A DNA stretch of 64,000 nucleotides from Loxodes magnus (Eukaryota; Ciliophora; Karyorelictea; Loxodida; Loxodidae). The DNA is taken from positions 1-64,000 of the forward strand of contig CAMPDV010000126.1 in the NCBI GenBank assembly GCA_946699065.1. The letters run 5' to 3'. A program made the position numbers and the translations under genes. Shown here in pieces: positions 1-15,547 of this stretch (within the stretch, counting starts at the first letter, position 1; each line of letters starts with the position of its first letter). Under the pieces are notes generated by a model. It was not told the origin of the DNA, ran no database searches, and saw nothing but the letters and a program-made list of their open reading frames with translations.

Positions 1-3000
1 TGAAATTCTATCTTATTTTCTTACTTTACTTCTTCACCTTTTCTAAATACTTATTACTTCGGAAAGCATACTCCTTATAACTGAAATTCTAACTTCTTTT
101 CTTACTTTACTTCTTCACTTTTCTAAATACTTATTACTTAACAAAGCAGACTGAATAAAACTGAAATTCTATCTTATTTTCTTACTTTACTTCTTCACTT
201 TTCTAAATACTTATTACTTCTCAAAGCATACTCCTTAAAACTGAAAATTCAATCTTCTTTTCTTACTTTACTTCTTCACTTTTCTAAATACTTATTACTT
301 CGCAAAGCATACTCCTTAAAATTAAAAATTCAATCTTCTTTTCTTACTTTACTTCTTCACTTTTCTAAATACTTATTACTTCGCAAAGCATACTCCTTAA
401 AACTGAAATTCTATCTACATTTCTTGCTTTACTTCTTCACTTTTCTAAATACTTATTACTTCGCAAAGCAGACTGAATAAAACTGAAATTCTATCTTCTT
501 TTCTTACTTTACTTCTTCACTTTTCTAAATACTTATTACTTCTCAAAGCAGACTGAATAAAACTGAAATTCTATCTTCTTTTCTTACTTTACTTCTTCAC
601 TTTTCTAAATACTTATTACTTCGCAAAGCATACTCCTTAAAACTGAAATTCTATCTTCTTTTCTTACTTTACTTCTTCACTTTTCTAAATACTTATTACT
701 TCGCAAAGCATACTCCTTAAAACTTAAAATTATATCTTCTTTTCTTACTTTACTTCTTCACTTTTCTAAATACTTATTACTTCGCAAAGCATACTCCTTA
801 AAACTGAAATTCTAACTTCTTTTCTTACTTTACTTCTTCACTTTTCTAAATACTTATTACTTCTCAAAGCAGACTGAATAAAACTTAAATTCTATCTTCT
901 TTTCTTACTTTACTTCTTCACCTTTTCTAAATACTTATTACTTCGCAAAGCATACTCCTTAAAACTGAAATTCTATCTTATTTTCTTACTTTACTTCTTC
1001 ACTTTTCTAAATACTTATTACTTCTCAAAGCATTCTCCTTAAAATTAAAAATTCAATCTTCTTTTCTTACTTTACTTCTTCACTTTTCTAAATACTTATT
1101 ACTTCGCAAAGCATACTCCTTAAAACTGAAATTCTATCTTATTTTCTTACTTTACTTCTTCACTTTTCTAAATACTTATTACTTCTCAAAGCATACTCCT
1201 TAAAACTGAAAATTCAATCTTCTTTTCTTACTTTACTTCTTCACTTTTCTAAATACTTATTACTTCGCAAAGCATACTCCTTAAAATTAAAAATTATATC
1301 TTCTTTTCTTACTTTACTTCTTCACCTTTTCTAAATACTTATTACTTCGCAAAGCATACTCCTTAAAACTGAAATTCTAACTTCTTTTCTTACTTTACTT
1401 CTTCACTTTTCTAAATACTTATTACTTCTCAAAGCAGACTGAATAAAACTTAAATTCAATCTTCTTTTCTTACTTTACTTCTTCACTTTTCTAAATACTT
1501 ATTACTTCGCAAAGCATACTCTTTAAAACTGAAATTCTATCTTCTTTTCTTACTTTACTTCTTCACCTTTTCTAAATACTTATTACTTCGCAAAGCATAC
1601 TCTTTAAAACTGAAATTCTATCTTCTTTTCTTACTTTACTTCTTCACCTTTTCTAAATACTTATTACTTCGCAAAGCATACTCTTTAAAACTGAAATTCT
1701 ATCTTCTTTTCTTACTTTACTTCTTCACCTTTTCTAAATACTTATTACTTCGCAAAGCATACTCTTTAAAACTGAAATTCTATCTTATTTTCTTACTTTA
1801 CTTCTTCACCTTTTCTAAATACTTATTACTTCTAAAAGCATACTCCTTAAAATTAAAAATTATATCTTCTTTTCTTACTTTACTTCTTCACTTTTCTAAA
1901 TACTTATTACTTCTCAAAGCATACTCCTTAAAATTAAAAATTATATCTTCTTTTCTTACTTTACTTCTTCACTTTTCTAAATACTTATTACTTCTCAAAG
2001 CATACTCCTTAAAACTGAAATTCTATCTTCTTTTCTTACTTTACTTCTTCACTTTTCTAAATACTTACTGAAATTTACTTCTTTACTTCTTCAAAGCATT
2101 ACTTCGCAAAGCAGACTGAATAAAACTGAAATTCTATCTTCTTTTCTTACTTTACTTCTTCACTTTTCTAAATACTTATTACTTCTCAAAGCAGACTGAA
2201 TAAAACTGAAATTCTATCTTCTTTTCTTACTTTACTTCTTCACTTTTCTAAATACTTATTACTTCGCAAAGCATACTCCTTAAAACTGAAATTCTATCTT
2301 CTTTTCTTACTTTACTTCTTCACTTTTCTAAATACTTATTACTTCGCAAAGCATACTCCTTAAAACTTAAAATTATATCTTCTTTTCTTACTTTACTTCT
2401 TCACTTTTCTAAATACTTATTACTTCGCAAAGCATACTCCTTAAAACTGAAATTCTAACTTCTTTTCTTACTTTACTTCTTCACTTTTCTAAATACTTAT
2501 TACTTCTCAAAGCAGACTGAATAAAACTTAAATTCTATCTTCTTTTCTTACTTTACTTCTTCACCTTTTCTAAATACTTATTACTTCGCAAAGCATACTC
2601 CTTAAAACTGAAATTCTATCTTATTTTCTTACTTTACTTCTTCACTTTTCTAAATACTTATTACTTCTCAAAGCATTCTCCTTAAAATTAAAAATTCAAT
2701 CTTCTTTTCTTACTTTACTTCTTCACTTTTCTAAATACTTATTACTTCGCAAAGCATACTCCTTAAAACTGAAATTCTATCTTATTTTCTTACTTTACTT
2801 CTTCACTTTTCTAAATACTTATTACTTCTCAAAGCATACTCCTTAAAACTGAAAATTCAATCTTCTTTTCTTACTTTACTTCTTCACTTTTCTAAATACT
2901 TATTACTTCGCAAAGCATACTCCTTAAAATTAAAAATTATATCTTCTTTTCTTACTTTACTTCTTCACCTTTTCTAAATACTTATTACTTCGCAAAGCAT

Positions 3001-6000
3001 ACTCCTTAAAACTGAAATTCTAACTTCTTTTCTTACTTTACTTCTTCACTTTTCTAAATACTTATTACTTCTCAAAGCAGACTGAATAAAACTTAAATTC
3101 AATCTTCTTTTCTTACTTTACTTCTTCACCTTTTCTAAATACTTATTACTTCTCAAAGCAGACTGAATAAAATTAAAAATTCTATCTTCTTTTCTTACTT
3201 TACTTCTTCACTTTTCTAAATACTTATTACTTCGCAAAGCATACTCCTTAAAACTGAAATTCTATCTTCTTTTCTTACTTTACTTCTTCACTTTTCTAAA
3301 TACTTATTACTTCGCAAAGCATACTCCTTAAAACTGAAATTCTATCTTATTTTCTTACTTTACTTCTTCACCTTTTCTAAATACTTATTACTTCTAAAAG
3401 CATACTCCTTAAAATTAAAAATTATATCTTCTTTTCTTACTTTACTTCTTCACTTTTCTAAATACTTATTACTTCTCAAAGCATACTCCTTAAAATTAAA
3501 AATTATATCTTCTTTTCTTACTTTACTTCTTCACTTTTCTAAATACTTATTACTTCTCAAAGCATACTCCTTAAAACTGAAATTCTATCTTCTTTTCTTA
3601 CTTTACTTCTTCACTTTTCTAAATACTTATTACTTCGCAAAGCAGACTGAATAAAACTGAAATTCTATCTTCTTTTCTTACTTTACTTCTTCACTTTTCT
3701 AAATACTTATTACTTCTCAAAGCAGACTGAATAAAACTGAAATTCTATCTTCTTTTCTTACTTTACTTCTTCACTTTTCTAAATACTTATTACTTCGCAA
3801 AGCATACTCTTTAAAACTGAAATTCTATCTTCTTTTCTTACTTTACTTCTTCACTTTTCTAAATACTTATTACTTCGCAAAGCATACTCCTTAAAATTAA
3901 AAATTATATCTTCTTTTCTTACTTTACTTCTTCACCTTTTCTAAATACTTATTACTTCGGAAAGCATACTCCTTATAACTGAAATTCTAACTTCTTTTCT
4001 TACTTTACTTCTTACTTTTCTAAATACTTATTACTTCTCAAAGCATACTCCTTAAAACTGAAATTCTATCTTATTTTCTTACTTTACTTCTTCACCTTTT
4101 CTAAATACTTATTACTTCTCAAAGCATACTCCTTAAAACTGAAATTCTATCTTATTTTCTTACTTTACTTCTTCACTTTTCTAAATACTTATTACTTCGC
4201 AAAGCATACTCCTTAAAACTTAAAATTATATCTTCTTTTCTTACTTTACTTCTTCACCTTTTCTAAATACTTATTACTTCGCAAAGCATACTCTTTAAAA
4301 CTGAAATTCTATCTTCTTTTCTTACTTTACTTCTTCACTTTTCTAAATACTTATTACTTCGCAAAGCATATTCCTTAAAACTGAAATTTTATCTTAATTT
4401 CTTACTTTACTTCTTCACTTTTCTAAATACTTATTACTTCGCAAAGCATACTCCTTAAAACTGAAATTCTATCTTATTTTCTTACTTTACTTCTTCACCT
4501 TTTCTAAATACTTATTACTTCGCAAAGCATACTCCTTAAAATTAAAAATTATATCTTCTTTTCTTACTTTACTTCTTCACTTTTCTAAATACTTATTACT
4601 TCTCAAAGCAGACTGAATAAAACTGAAATTCTATCTTCTTTTCTTACTTTACTTCTTCACTTTTCTAAATACTTATTACTTCTCAAAGCATATTCCTTAA
4701 AACTGAAATTTTATCTTAATTTCTTACTTTACTTCTTCACTTTTCTAAATACTTATTACTTCGCAAAGCATACTCCTTAAAACTGAAATTCTATCTTAAT
4801 TTCTTACTTTACTTCTTCACTTTTCTAAATACTTATTACTTCTCAAAGCAGACTGAATAAAACTGAAATTCTATCTTCTTTTCTTACTTTACTTCTTCAC
4901 TTTTCTAAATACTTATTACTTCTCAAAGCAGACTGAATAAAACTGAAATTCTATCTTCTTTTCTTACTTTACTTCTTCACCTTTTCTAAATACTTATTTC
5001 TTCTCAAAACAGACTCCTTAAAATTAAAAATTATATCTTCTTTTCTTACTTTACTTCTTCACCTTTTCTAAATACTTATTACTTCGCAAAGCATACTCCT
5101 TATAACTGAAATTCTAACTTCTTTTCTTACTTTACTTCTTCACTTTTCTAAATACTTATTACTTAACAAAGCAGACTGAATAAAACTGAAATTCTATCTT
5201 CTTTTCTTACTTTACTTCTTCACTTTTCTAAATACTTATTACTTCGCAAAGCATACTCCTTAAAACTGAAATTCTATCTTATTTTCTTACTTTACTTCTT
5301 CACCTTTTCTAAATACTTATTACTTCGCAAAGCATACTCCTTAAAATTAAAAATTATATCTTCTTTTCTTACTTTACTTCTTCACTTTTCTAAATACTTA
5401 TTACTTCGCAAAGCATACTCCTTAAAATTAAAAATTATATCTTCTTTTCTTACTTTACTTCTTCACCTTTTCTAAATACTTATTACTTCGCAAAGCATAC
5501 TCCTTAAAACTGAAATTCTAACTTCTTTTCTTACTTTACTTCTTCACTTTTCTAAATACTTATTACTTCTCAAAGCAGACTGAATAAAACTTAAATTCAA
5601 TCTTCTTTTCTTACTTTACTTCTTCACCTTTTCTAAATACTTATTACTTCGCAAAGCATACTCTTTAAAACTGAAATTCTATCTTCTTTTCTTACTTTAC
5701 TTCTTCACTTTTCTAAATACTTATTACTTCATAAAGAATTCCTTAAAACTGAAATTTTATCTTAATTTCTTACTTTACTTCTTCACTTTTCTAAATACTT
5801 ATTACTTCGCAAAGCATACTCCTTAAAACTGAAATTCTATCTTAATTTCTTACTTTACTTCTTCACTTTTCTAAATACTTATTACTTCGCAAAGCATACT
5901 CCTTAAAACTGAAATTCTATCTTCTTTTCTTACTTTACTTCTTCACTTTTCTAAATACTTATTACTTCGCAAAGCATACTCCTTAAAATTAAAAATTATA

Positions 6001-9000
6001 TCTTCTTTTCTTACTTTACTTCTTCACCTTTTCTAAATACTTATTACTTCGCAAAGCATACTCTTTAAAACTGAAATTCTATCTTCTTTTCTTACTTTAC
6101 TTCTTCACTTTTCTAAATACTTATTACTTCATAAAGCATATTCCTTAAAACTGAAATTTTATCTTAATTTCTTACTTTACTTCTTCACTTTTCTAAATAC
6201 TTATTACTTCGCAAAGCATACTCCTTAAAACTGAAATTCTATCTTATTTTCTTACTTTACTTCTTCACCTTTTCTAAATACTTATTACTTCGCAAAGCAT
6301 ACTCCTTAAAATTAAAAATTATATCTTCTTTTCTTACTTTACTTCTTCACTTTTCTAAATACTTATTACTTCTCAAAGCAGACTGAATAAAACTGAAATT
6401 CTATCTTCTTTTCTTACTTTACTTCTTCACTTTTCTAAATACTTATTACTTCTCAAAGCATACTCCTTAAAATTAAAAATTATATCTTCTTTTCTTACTT
6501 TACTTCTTCACCTTTTCTAAATACTTATTACTTCTCAAAGCATACTCCTTAAAATTAAAAATTATATCTTCTTTTCTTACTTTACTTCTTCACCTTTTCT
6601 AAATACTTATTACTTCGCATCTCAAAGCATACTCCTTAAAACTGAAATTCTATCTTCTTTTCTTACTTTACTTCTTCACTTTTCTAAATACTTATTACTT
6701 CGGAAAGCATACTCCTTAAAACTGAAATTCTATCTTCTTTTCTTACTTTACTTCTTCACTTTTCTAAATACTTATTACTTCGCAAAGCATACTCCTTAAA
6801 ACTGAAATTCTATCTTCTTTTCTTACTTTACTTCTTCACTTTTCTAAATACTTATTACTTCGCAAAGCATACTCCTTAAAATTAAAAATTCTATCTTCTT
6901 TTCTTACTTTACTTCTTCACTTTTCTAAATACTTATTACTTCGCAAAGCATACTCCTTAAAACTGAAATTCTATCTTCATTTCTTACTTTACTTCTTCAC
7001 TTTTCTAAATACTTATTACTTCTCAAAGCATTACTTCTCAAAGCAGACTGAATAAAACTTAAATTCTATCTTCTTTTCTTACTTTACTTCTTCACTTTTC
7101 TAAATACTTATTACTTCATAAAGCATATTCCTTAAAACTGAAATTTTATCTTAATTTCTTACTTTACTTCTTCACTTTTCTAAATACTTATTACTTCGCA
7201 AAGCATACTCCTTAAAACTGAAATTCTATCTTATTTTCTTACTTTACTTCTTCACCTTTTCTAAATACTTATTACTTCGCAAAGCATACTCCTTAAAATT
7301 AAAAATTATATCTTCTTTTCTTACTTTACTTCTTCACTTTTCTAAATACTTATTACTTCTCAAAGCAGACTGAATAAAACTGAAATTCTATCTTCTTTTC
7401 TTACTTTACTTCTTCACTTTTCTAAATACTTATTACTTCTCAAAGCAGACTGAATAAAACTGAAATTCTATCTTCTTTTCTTACTTTACTTCTTCACCTT
7501 TTCTAAATACTTATTTCTTCTCAAAACAGACTCCTTAAAATTAAAAATTATATCTTCTTTTCTTACTTTACTTCTTCACCTTTTCTAAATACTTATTACT
7601 TCGCAAAGCATACTCCTTATAACTGAAATTCTAACTTCTTTTCTTACTTTACTTCTTCACTTTTCTAAATACTTATTACTTAACAAAGCAGACTGAATAA
7701 AACTGAAATTCTATCTTATTTTCTTACTTTACTTCTTCACTTTTCTAAATACTTATTACTTCTCAAAGCATACTCCTTAAAACTGAAATTCTATCTTATT
7801 TTCTTACTTTACTTCTTCACCTTTTCTAAATACTTATTACTTCGGAAAGCATACTCCTTATAACTGAAATTCTAACTTCTTTTCTTACTTTACTTCTTCA
7901 CTTTTCTAAATACTTATTACTTCGCAAAGCATACTCCTTAAAACTGAAAATTATATCTTCTTTTCTTACTTTACTTCTTCACTTTTCTAAATACTTATTA
8001 CTTCGCAAAGCATACTCCTTAAAACTGAAATTCTAACTTCTTTTCTTACTTTACTTCTTCACTTTTCTAAATACTTATTACTTCTCAAAGCATACTCCTT
8101 ATAACTGAAATTCTATCTTCTTTTCTTACTTTACTTCTTCACTTTTCTAAATACTTATTACTTCTCAAAGCAGACTGAATAAAACTGAAATTCTATCTTC
8201 TTTTCTTACTTTACTTCTTCACTTTTCTAAATACTTATTACTTAACAAAGCATACTCCTTAAAACTGAAATTCTATCTTCTTTTCTTACTTTACTTCTTC
8301 ACTTTTCTAAATACTTATTACTTCGCAAAGCATACTCCTTAAAACTGAAATTCAATCTTCTTTTCTTACTTTACTTCTTCACTTTTCTAAATACTTATTA
8401 CTTCGCAAAGCATACTCCTTAAAACTGAAATTCTATCTTCTTTTCTTACTTTCCTTCTTCACCTTTTCTAAATACTTATTACTTCGCAAAGCATACTCCT
8501 TAAAACTGAAATTCTATCTTCTTTTCTTACTTTACTTCTTCACTTTTCTAAATACTTATTACTTCTCAAAGCATACTCCTTAAAACTGAAAATTATATCT
8601 TCTTTTCTTACTTTACTTCTTCACTTTTCTAAATACTTATTACTTAACAAAGCATACTCCTTAAAACTGAAATTCTATCTTCTTTTCTTACTTTACTTCT
8701 TCACTTTTCTAAATACTTATTACTTCTCAAAGCATACTCCTTAAAACTGAAATTCTAACTTCTTTTCTTACTTTACTTCTTCACTTTTCTAAATACTTAT
8801 TACTTAACAAAGCATACTCCTTAAAACTGAAATTCTATCTTATTTTCTTACTTTACTTCTTCACCTTTTCTAAATACTTATTACTTCGCAAAGCATACTC
8901 CTTAAAACTGAAATTCTATCTTATTTTCTTACTTTACTTCTTCACCTTTTCTAAATACTTATTACTTCGCAAAGCATACTCCTTAAAATTAAAAATTCAA

Positions 9001-12000
9001 TCTTATTTTCTTACTTTACTTCTTCACTTTTCTAAATACTTATTACTTCGCAAAGCATACTCCTTAAAATTAAAAATTATATCTTCTTTTCTTACTTTAC
9101 TTCTTCACTTTTCTAAATACTTATTACTTCGCAAAGCATACTCTTTAAAACTGAAATTCTATCTTCTTTTCTTACTTTACTTCTTCACTTTTCTAAATAC
9201 TTATTACTTCATAAAGCATATTCCTTAAAACTGAAATTTTATCTTAATTTCTTACTTTACTTCTTCACTTTTCTAAATACTTATTACTTCGCAAAGCATA
9301 CTCCTTAAAACTGAAATTCTATCTTAATTTCTTACTTTACTTCTTCACTTTTCTAAATACTTATTACTTCGCAAAGCATACTCCTTAAAACTGAAATTCT
9401 ATCTTCTTTTCTTACTTTACTTCTTCACCTTTTCTAAATACTTATTACTTCGCAAAGCATACTCTTTAAAACTGAAATTCTATCTTCTTTTCTTACTTTA
9501 CTTCTTCACTTTTCTAAATACTTATTACTTCGCAAAGCATACTCCTTAAAACTGAAATTCTATCTTATTTTCTTACTTTACTTCTTCACCTTTTCTAAAT
9601 ACTTATTACTTCGCAAAGCATACTCCTTAAAACTGAAATTCTATCTTCTTTTCTTACTTTACTTCTTCACTTTTCTAAATACTTATTACTTCGCAAAGCA
9701 TACTCCTTAAAACTGAAATTCTATCTTATTTTCTTACTTTACTTCTTCACCTTTTCTAAATACTTATTACTTCGCAAAGCATACTCCTTAAAATTAAAAA
9801 TTATATCTTCTTTTCTTACTTTACTTCTTCACTTTTCTAAATACTTATTACTTCATAAAGCATATTCCTTAAAACTGAAATTTTATCTTAATTTCTTACT
9901 TTACTTCTTCACTTTTCTAAATACTTATTACTTCGCAAAGCATACTCCTTAAAACTGAAATTCTATCTTCTTTTCTTACTTTACTTCTTCACCTTTTCTA
10001 AATACTTATTACTTCGCAAAGCATACTCTTTAAAACTGAAATTCTATCTTCTTTTCTTACTTTACTTCTTCACTTTTCTAAATACTTATTACTTCATAAA
10101 GCATATTCCTTAAAACTGAAATTTTATCTTAATTTCTTACTTTACTTCTTCACTTTTCTAAATACTTATTACTTCGCAAAGCATACTCCTTAAAACTGAA
10201 ATTCTATCTTATTTTCTTACTTTACTTCTTCACCTTTTCTAAATACTTATTACTTCGCAAAGCATACTCCTTAAAATTAAAAATTATATCTTCTTTTCTT
10301 ACTTTACTTCTTCACTTTTCTAAATACTTATTACTTCTCAAAGCAGACTGAATAAAACTGAAATTCTATCTTCTTTTCTTACTTTACTTCTTCACTTTTC
10401 TAAATACTTATTACTTCTCAAAGCATACTCCTTAAAATTAAAAATTATATCTTCTTTTCTTACTTTACTTCTTCACCTTTTCTAAATACTTATTACTTCT
10501 CAAAGCATACTCCTTAAAATTAAAAATTATATCTTCTTTTCTTACTTTACTTCTTCACCTTTTCTAAATACTTATTACTTCGGAAAGCATACTCCTTATA
10601 ACTGAAATTCTAACTTCTTTTCTTACTTTACTTCTTCACTTTTCTAAATACTTATTACTTAACAAAGCAGACTGAATAAAACTGAAATTCTATCTTATTT
10701 TCTTACTTTACTTCTTCACTTTTCTAAATACTTATTACTTCTCAAAGCATACTCCTTAAAACTGAAAATTCAATCTTCTTTTCTTACTTTACTTCTTCAC
10801 TTTTCTAAATACTTATTACTTCGCAAAGCATACTCCTTAAAATTAAAAATTCAATCTTCTTTTCTTACTTTACTTCTTCACTTTTCTAAATACTTATTAC
10901 TTCGCAAAGCATACTCCTTAAAACTGAAATTCTATCTACATTTCTTGCTTTACTTCTTCACTTTTCTAAATACTTATTACTTCTCAAAGCAGACTGAATA
11001 AAACTTAAATTCTATCTTCTTTTCTTACTTTACTTCTTCACTTTTCTAAATACTTATTACTTCATAAAGCATATTCCTTAAAACTGAAATTTTATCTTAA
11101 TTTCTTACTTTACTTCTTCACTTTTCTAAATACTTATTACTTCGCAAAGCATACTCCTTAAAACTGAAATTCTATCTTATTTTCTTACTTTACTTCTTCA
11201 CCTTTTCTAAATACTTATTACTTCGCAAAGCATACTCCTTAAAATTAAAAATTATATCTTCTTTTCTTACTTTACTTCTTCACTTTTCTAAATACTTATT
11301 ACTTCTCAAAGCAGACTGAATAAAACTGAAATTCTATCTTCTTTTCTTACTTTACTTCTTCACCTTTTCTAAATACTTATTACTTCTCAAAGCAGACTGA
11401 ATAAAACTGAAATTCTATCTTCTTTTCTTACTTTACTTCTTCACCTTTTCTAAATACTTATTTCTTCTCAAAACATACTCCTTAAAACTGAAATTCTATC
11501 TTATTTTCTTACTTTACTTCTTCACTTTTCTAAATACTTATTACTTCTCAAAACAGACTGAATAAAACTGAAATTCTATCTTATTTTCTTACTTTACTTC
11601 TTCACCTTTTCTAAATACTTATTACTTAACAAAGCAGACTGAATAAAACTGAAATTCTATCTTATTTTCTTACTTTACTTCTTCACTTTTCTAAATACTT
11701 ATTACTTCTCAAAGCATACTCCTTAAAACTGAAATTCTATCTTATTTTCTTACTTTACTTCTTCACCTTTTCTAAATACTTATTACTTCTCAAAGCAGAC
11801 TGAATAAAACTGAAATTCTATCTTATTTTCTTACTTTACTTCTTCACTTTTCTAAATACTTATTACTTCGCAAAGCATACTCCTTAAAACTGAAAATTAT
11901 ATCTTCTTTTCTTACTTTACTTCTTCACTTTTCTAAATACTTATTACTTCGCAAAGCATACTCCTTAAAACTGAAATTCTAACTTCTTTTCTTACTTTAC

Positions 12001-15000
12001 TTCTTCACTTTTCTAAATACTTATTACTTCTCAAAGCATACTCCTTATAACTGAAATTCTAACTTCTTTTCTTACTTTACTTCTTCACCTTTTCTAAATA
12101 CTTATTACTTCGCAAAGCAGACTGAATAAAACTGAAATTCTATCTTCTTTTCTTACTTTACTTCTTCACTTTTCTAAATACTTATTACTTCTCAAAGCAT
12201 ACTCCTTAAAACTGAAATTATATCTTCTTTTCTTACTTTACTTCTTCACCTTTTCTAAATACTTATTACTTCGCAAAGCATACTCCTTAAAACTGAAATT
12301 CTATCTTATTTTCTTACTTTACTTCTTCACTTTTCTAAATACTTATTACTTCGCAAAGCATACTCCTTAAAATTAAAAATTATATCTTCTTTTCTTACTT
12401 TCCTTCTTCACCTTTTCTAAATACTTATTACTTCGCAAAGCATACTCCTTAAAACTGAAATTCTATCTTCTTTTCTTACTTTACTTCTTCACTTTTCTAA
12501 ATACTTATTACTTCTCAAAGCATACTCCTTAAAACTGAAAATTATATCTTCTTTTCTTACTTTACTTCTTCACTTTTCTAAATACTTATTACTTAACAAA
12601 GCATACTCCTTAAAACTGAAATTCTATCTTCTTTTCTTACTTTACTTCTTCACTTTTCTAAATACTTATTACTTCTCAAAGCATACTCCTTAAAACTGAA
12701 ATTCTAACTTCTTTTCTTACTTTACTTCTTCACTTTTCTAAATACTTATTACTTAACAAAGCATACTCCTTAAAACTGAAATTCTATCTTATTTTCTTAC
12801 TTTACTTCTTCACCTTTTCTAAATACTTATTACTTCGCAAAGCATACTCCTTAAAACTGAAATTCTATCTTATTTTCTTACTTTACTTCTTCACCTTTTC
12901 TAAATACTTATTACTTCGCAAAGCATACTCCTTAAAATTAAAAATTCAATCTTATTTTCTTACTTTACTTCTTCACTTTTCTAAATACTTATTACTTCTC
13001 AAAGCATACTCCTTAAAATTAAAAATTATATCTTCTTTTCTTACTTTACTTCTTCACTTTTCTAAATACTTATTACTTCTCAAAGCATACTCCTTAAAAC
13101 TGGAATTCTATCTTCTTTTCTTACTTTAATTCTTCACCTTTTCTAAATACTTATTACTTCGCAAAGCATACTCCTTAAAACTGAAATTCTAACTTCTTTT
13201 CTTACTTTACTTCTTCACTTTTCTAAATACTTATTACTTCTCAAAGCAGACTGAATAAAACTTAAATTCTATCTTCTTTTCTTACTTTACTTCTTCACCT
13301 TTTCTAAATACTTATTACTTCGCAAAGCATACTCCTTAAAACTGAAATTCTATCTTCTTTTCTTACTTTACTTCTTCACCTTTTCTAAATACTTATTACT
13401 TCTCAAAGCATTCTCCTTAAAATTAAAAATTCAATCTTCTTTTCTTACTTTACTTCTTCACTTTTCTAAATACTTATTACTTCTCAAAACAGACTGAATA
13501 AAACTGAAATTCTATCTTATTTTCTTACTTTACTTCTTCACCTTTTCTAAATACTTATTACTTCTCAAAGCATACTCCTTAAAACTGAAATTCTATATTC
13601 TTTTCTTACTTTACTTCTTCACCTTTTCTAAATACTTATTACTTCGCAAAGCATACTCCTTAAAATTAAAAATTCAATCTTCTTTTCTTACTTTACTTCT
13701 TCACTTTTCTAAATACTTATTACTTCGCAAAGCATACTCCTTAAAACTGAAATTCTATCTACATTTCTTGCTTTACTTCTTCACTTTTCTAAATACTTAT
13801 TACTTCTCAAAGCAGACTGAATAAAACTGAAATTCTATCTTCTTTTCTTACTTTACTTCTTCACTTTTCTAAATACTTATTACTTCTCAAAGCATACTCC
13901 TTAAAACTGAAAATTCAATCTTCTTTTCTTACTTTACTTCTTCACTTTTCTAAATACTTATTACTTCTAAAAGCATACTCCTTAAAATTAAAAATTATAT
14001 CTTCTTTTCTTACTTTACTTCTTCACCTTTTCTAAATACTTATTACTTCTCAAAACAGACTGAAAAAAACTGAAATTCTATCTTCTTTTCTTACTTTACT
14101 TCTTCACCTTTTCTAAATACTTATTACTTCGCAAAGCATACTCCTTATAACTGAAATTCTAACTTCTTTTCTTACTTTACTTCTTCACTTTTCTAAATAC
14201 TTATTACTTCTCAAAACAGACTGAATAAAACTGAAATTCTATCTTATTTTCTTACTTTACTTCTTCACTTTTCTAAATACTTATTACTTCGCAAAGCATA
14301 CTCCTTAAAATTAAAAATTATATCTTCTTTTCTTACTTTACTTCTTCACCTTTTCTAAATACTTATTACTTCTCAAAACAGACTGAAAAAAACTGAAATT
14401 CTATCTTATTTTCTTACTTTACTTCTTCACTTTTCTAAATACTTATTACTTCGCAAAGCATACTCCTTAAAACTGAAATTCTATCTTATTTTCTTACTTT
14501 ACTTCTTCACCTTTTCTAAATACTTATTACTTCTAAAAGCATACTCCTTAAAATTAAAAATTATATCTTCTTTTCTTACTTTACTTCTTCATATTTTCTA
14601 AATACTTATTACTTCTCAAAGCATACTCCTTAAAACTGAAAATTCAATCTTCTTTTCTTACTTTACTTCTTCACTTTTCTAAATACTTATTACTTCTAAA
14701 AGCATACTCCTTAAAATTAAAAATTATATCTTCTTTTCTTACTTTACTTCTTCACCTTTTCTAAATACTTATTACTTCGCAAAGCATACTCCTTATAACT
14801 GAAATTCTAACTTCTTTTCTTACTTTACTTCTTCACTTTTCTAAATACTTATTACTTCTCAAAACAGACTGAATAAAACTGAAATTCTATCTTATTTTCT
14901 TACTTTACTTCTTCACCTTTTCTAAATACTTATTACTTCTCAAAGCATACTCCTTAAAACTGAAAATTCATTCTTCTTTTCTTACTTTACTTCTTCACTT

Positions 15001-15235
15001 TTCTAAATACTTATTACTTCTCAAAGCATACTCCTTAAAACTGAAATTCTATCTTCTTTTCTTACTTTACTTCTTCACTTTTCTAAATACTTATTACTTC
15101 TCAAAACAGACTGAATAAAACTGAAATTCTATCTTCTTTTCTTACTTTACTTCTTCACCTTTTCTAAATACTTATTACTTCGCAAAGCATACTCCTTAAA
15201 ACTGAAATTCTATCTTTTTTTCTTACTTTTCTTCT
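1..15235. repeat. 80-bp satellite array, about 190 copies
   Basis: Head-to-tail monomers of 79-81 bp fill the window from its first base. Constant blocks are TTCTTACTTTACTTCTTCAC and TTTCTAAATACTTATTACTT. Variable slots lie between them: CACTTTTC or CACCTTTTC; CGCAAAG, CTCAAAG, AACAAAG or CATAAAG; TACTCCTTAAAA or GACTGAATAAAA. Variants recur in blocks. The order of variants around 540-1480 repeats around 2170-3100, about 1,643 bp away, and a block with the rare CTTTCCTTC near 8450 recurs near 12,400. This indicates higher-order duplication. The period is not a multiple of three and TGA occurs in most units, so it is not coding. The array continues beyond the left edge. A centromeric or heterochromatic role is possible but not shown. 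Confidence 0.97.
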
Positions 15236-15547
15236 TTACTTTTTTAAATATTCATAACTTCTTTTATTTCAAAGCATATTCCTTAAAGCGTAAATTCTTT
15301 CTTCTTTTCTTACTTTGCATCTTTACTTATGCAATATCTTAATCATCTTGATTTTGCAACACTTCACTTTTTTTTATTTTATTTTTCTTTATTTCACTAG
15401 GAATTCAATCTAATTTTTTATACTTGTTTTTTTTTATTAACTTTCATATTTTTAATAAATACGTTTTTTTAACTTCTTGTGTTGCTTTTCTTCATTTTCC
15501 AAAAAATTATATTTTTTACTTTTCTTTTAATCTATTTTTAAGCTTAA
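15236..15547. other. decayed satellite edge and T-rich DNA
   Basis: Monomers lose their constant blocks over about 100 bp (TTTTTTAAATATTCATAACT and similar) and pass into T-rich sequence. No gene is supported here. Confidence 0.6.

Noticed and set aside
1-15235. CRISPR-like regular repeats
   Set aside because: Monomers are contiguous, the variable slots are a few recurring variants rather than unique spacers, and the host is a eukaryote.
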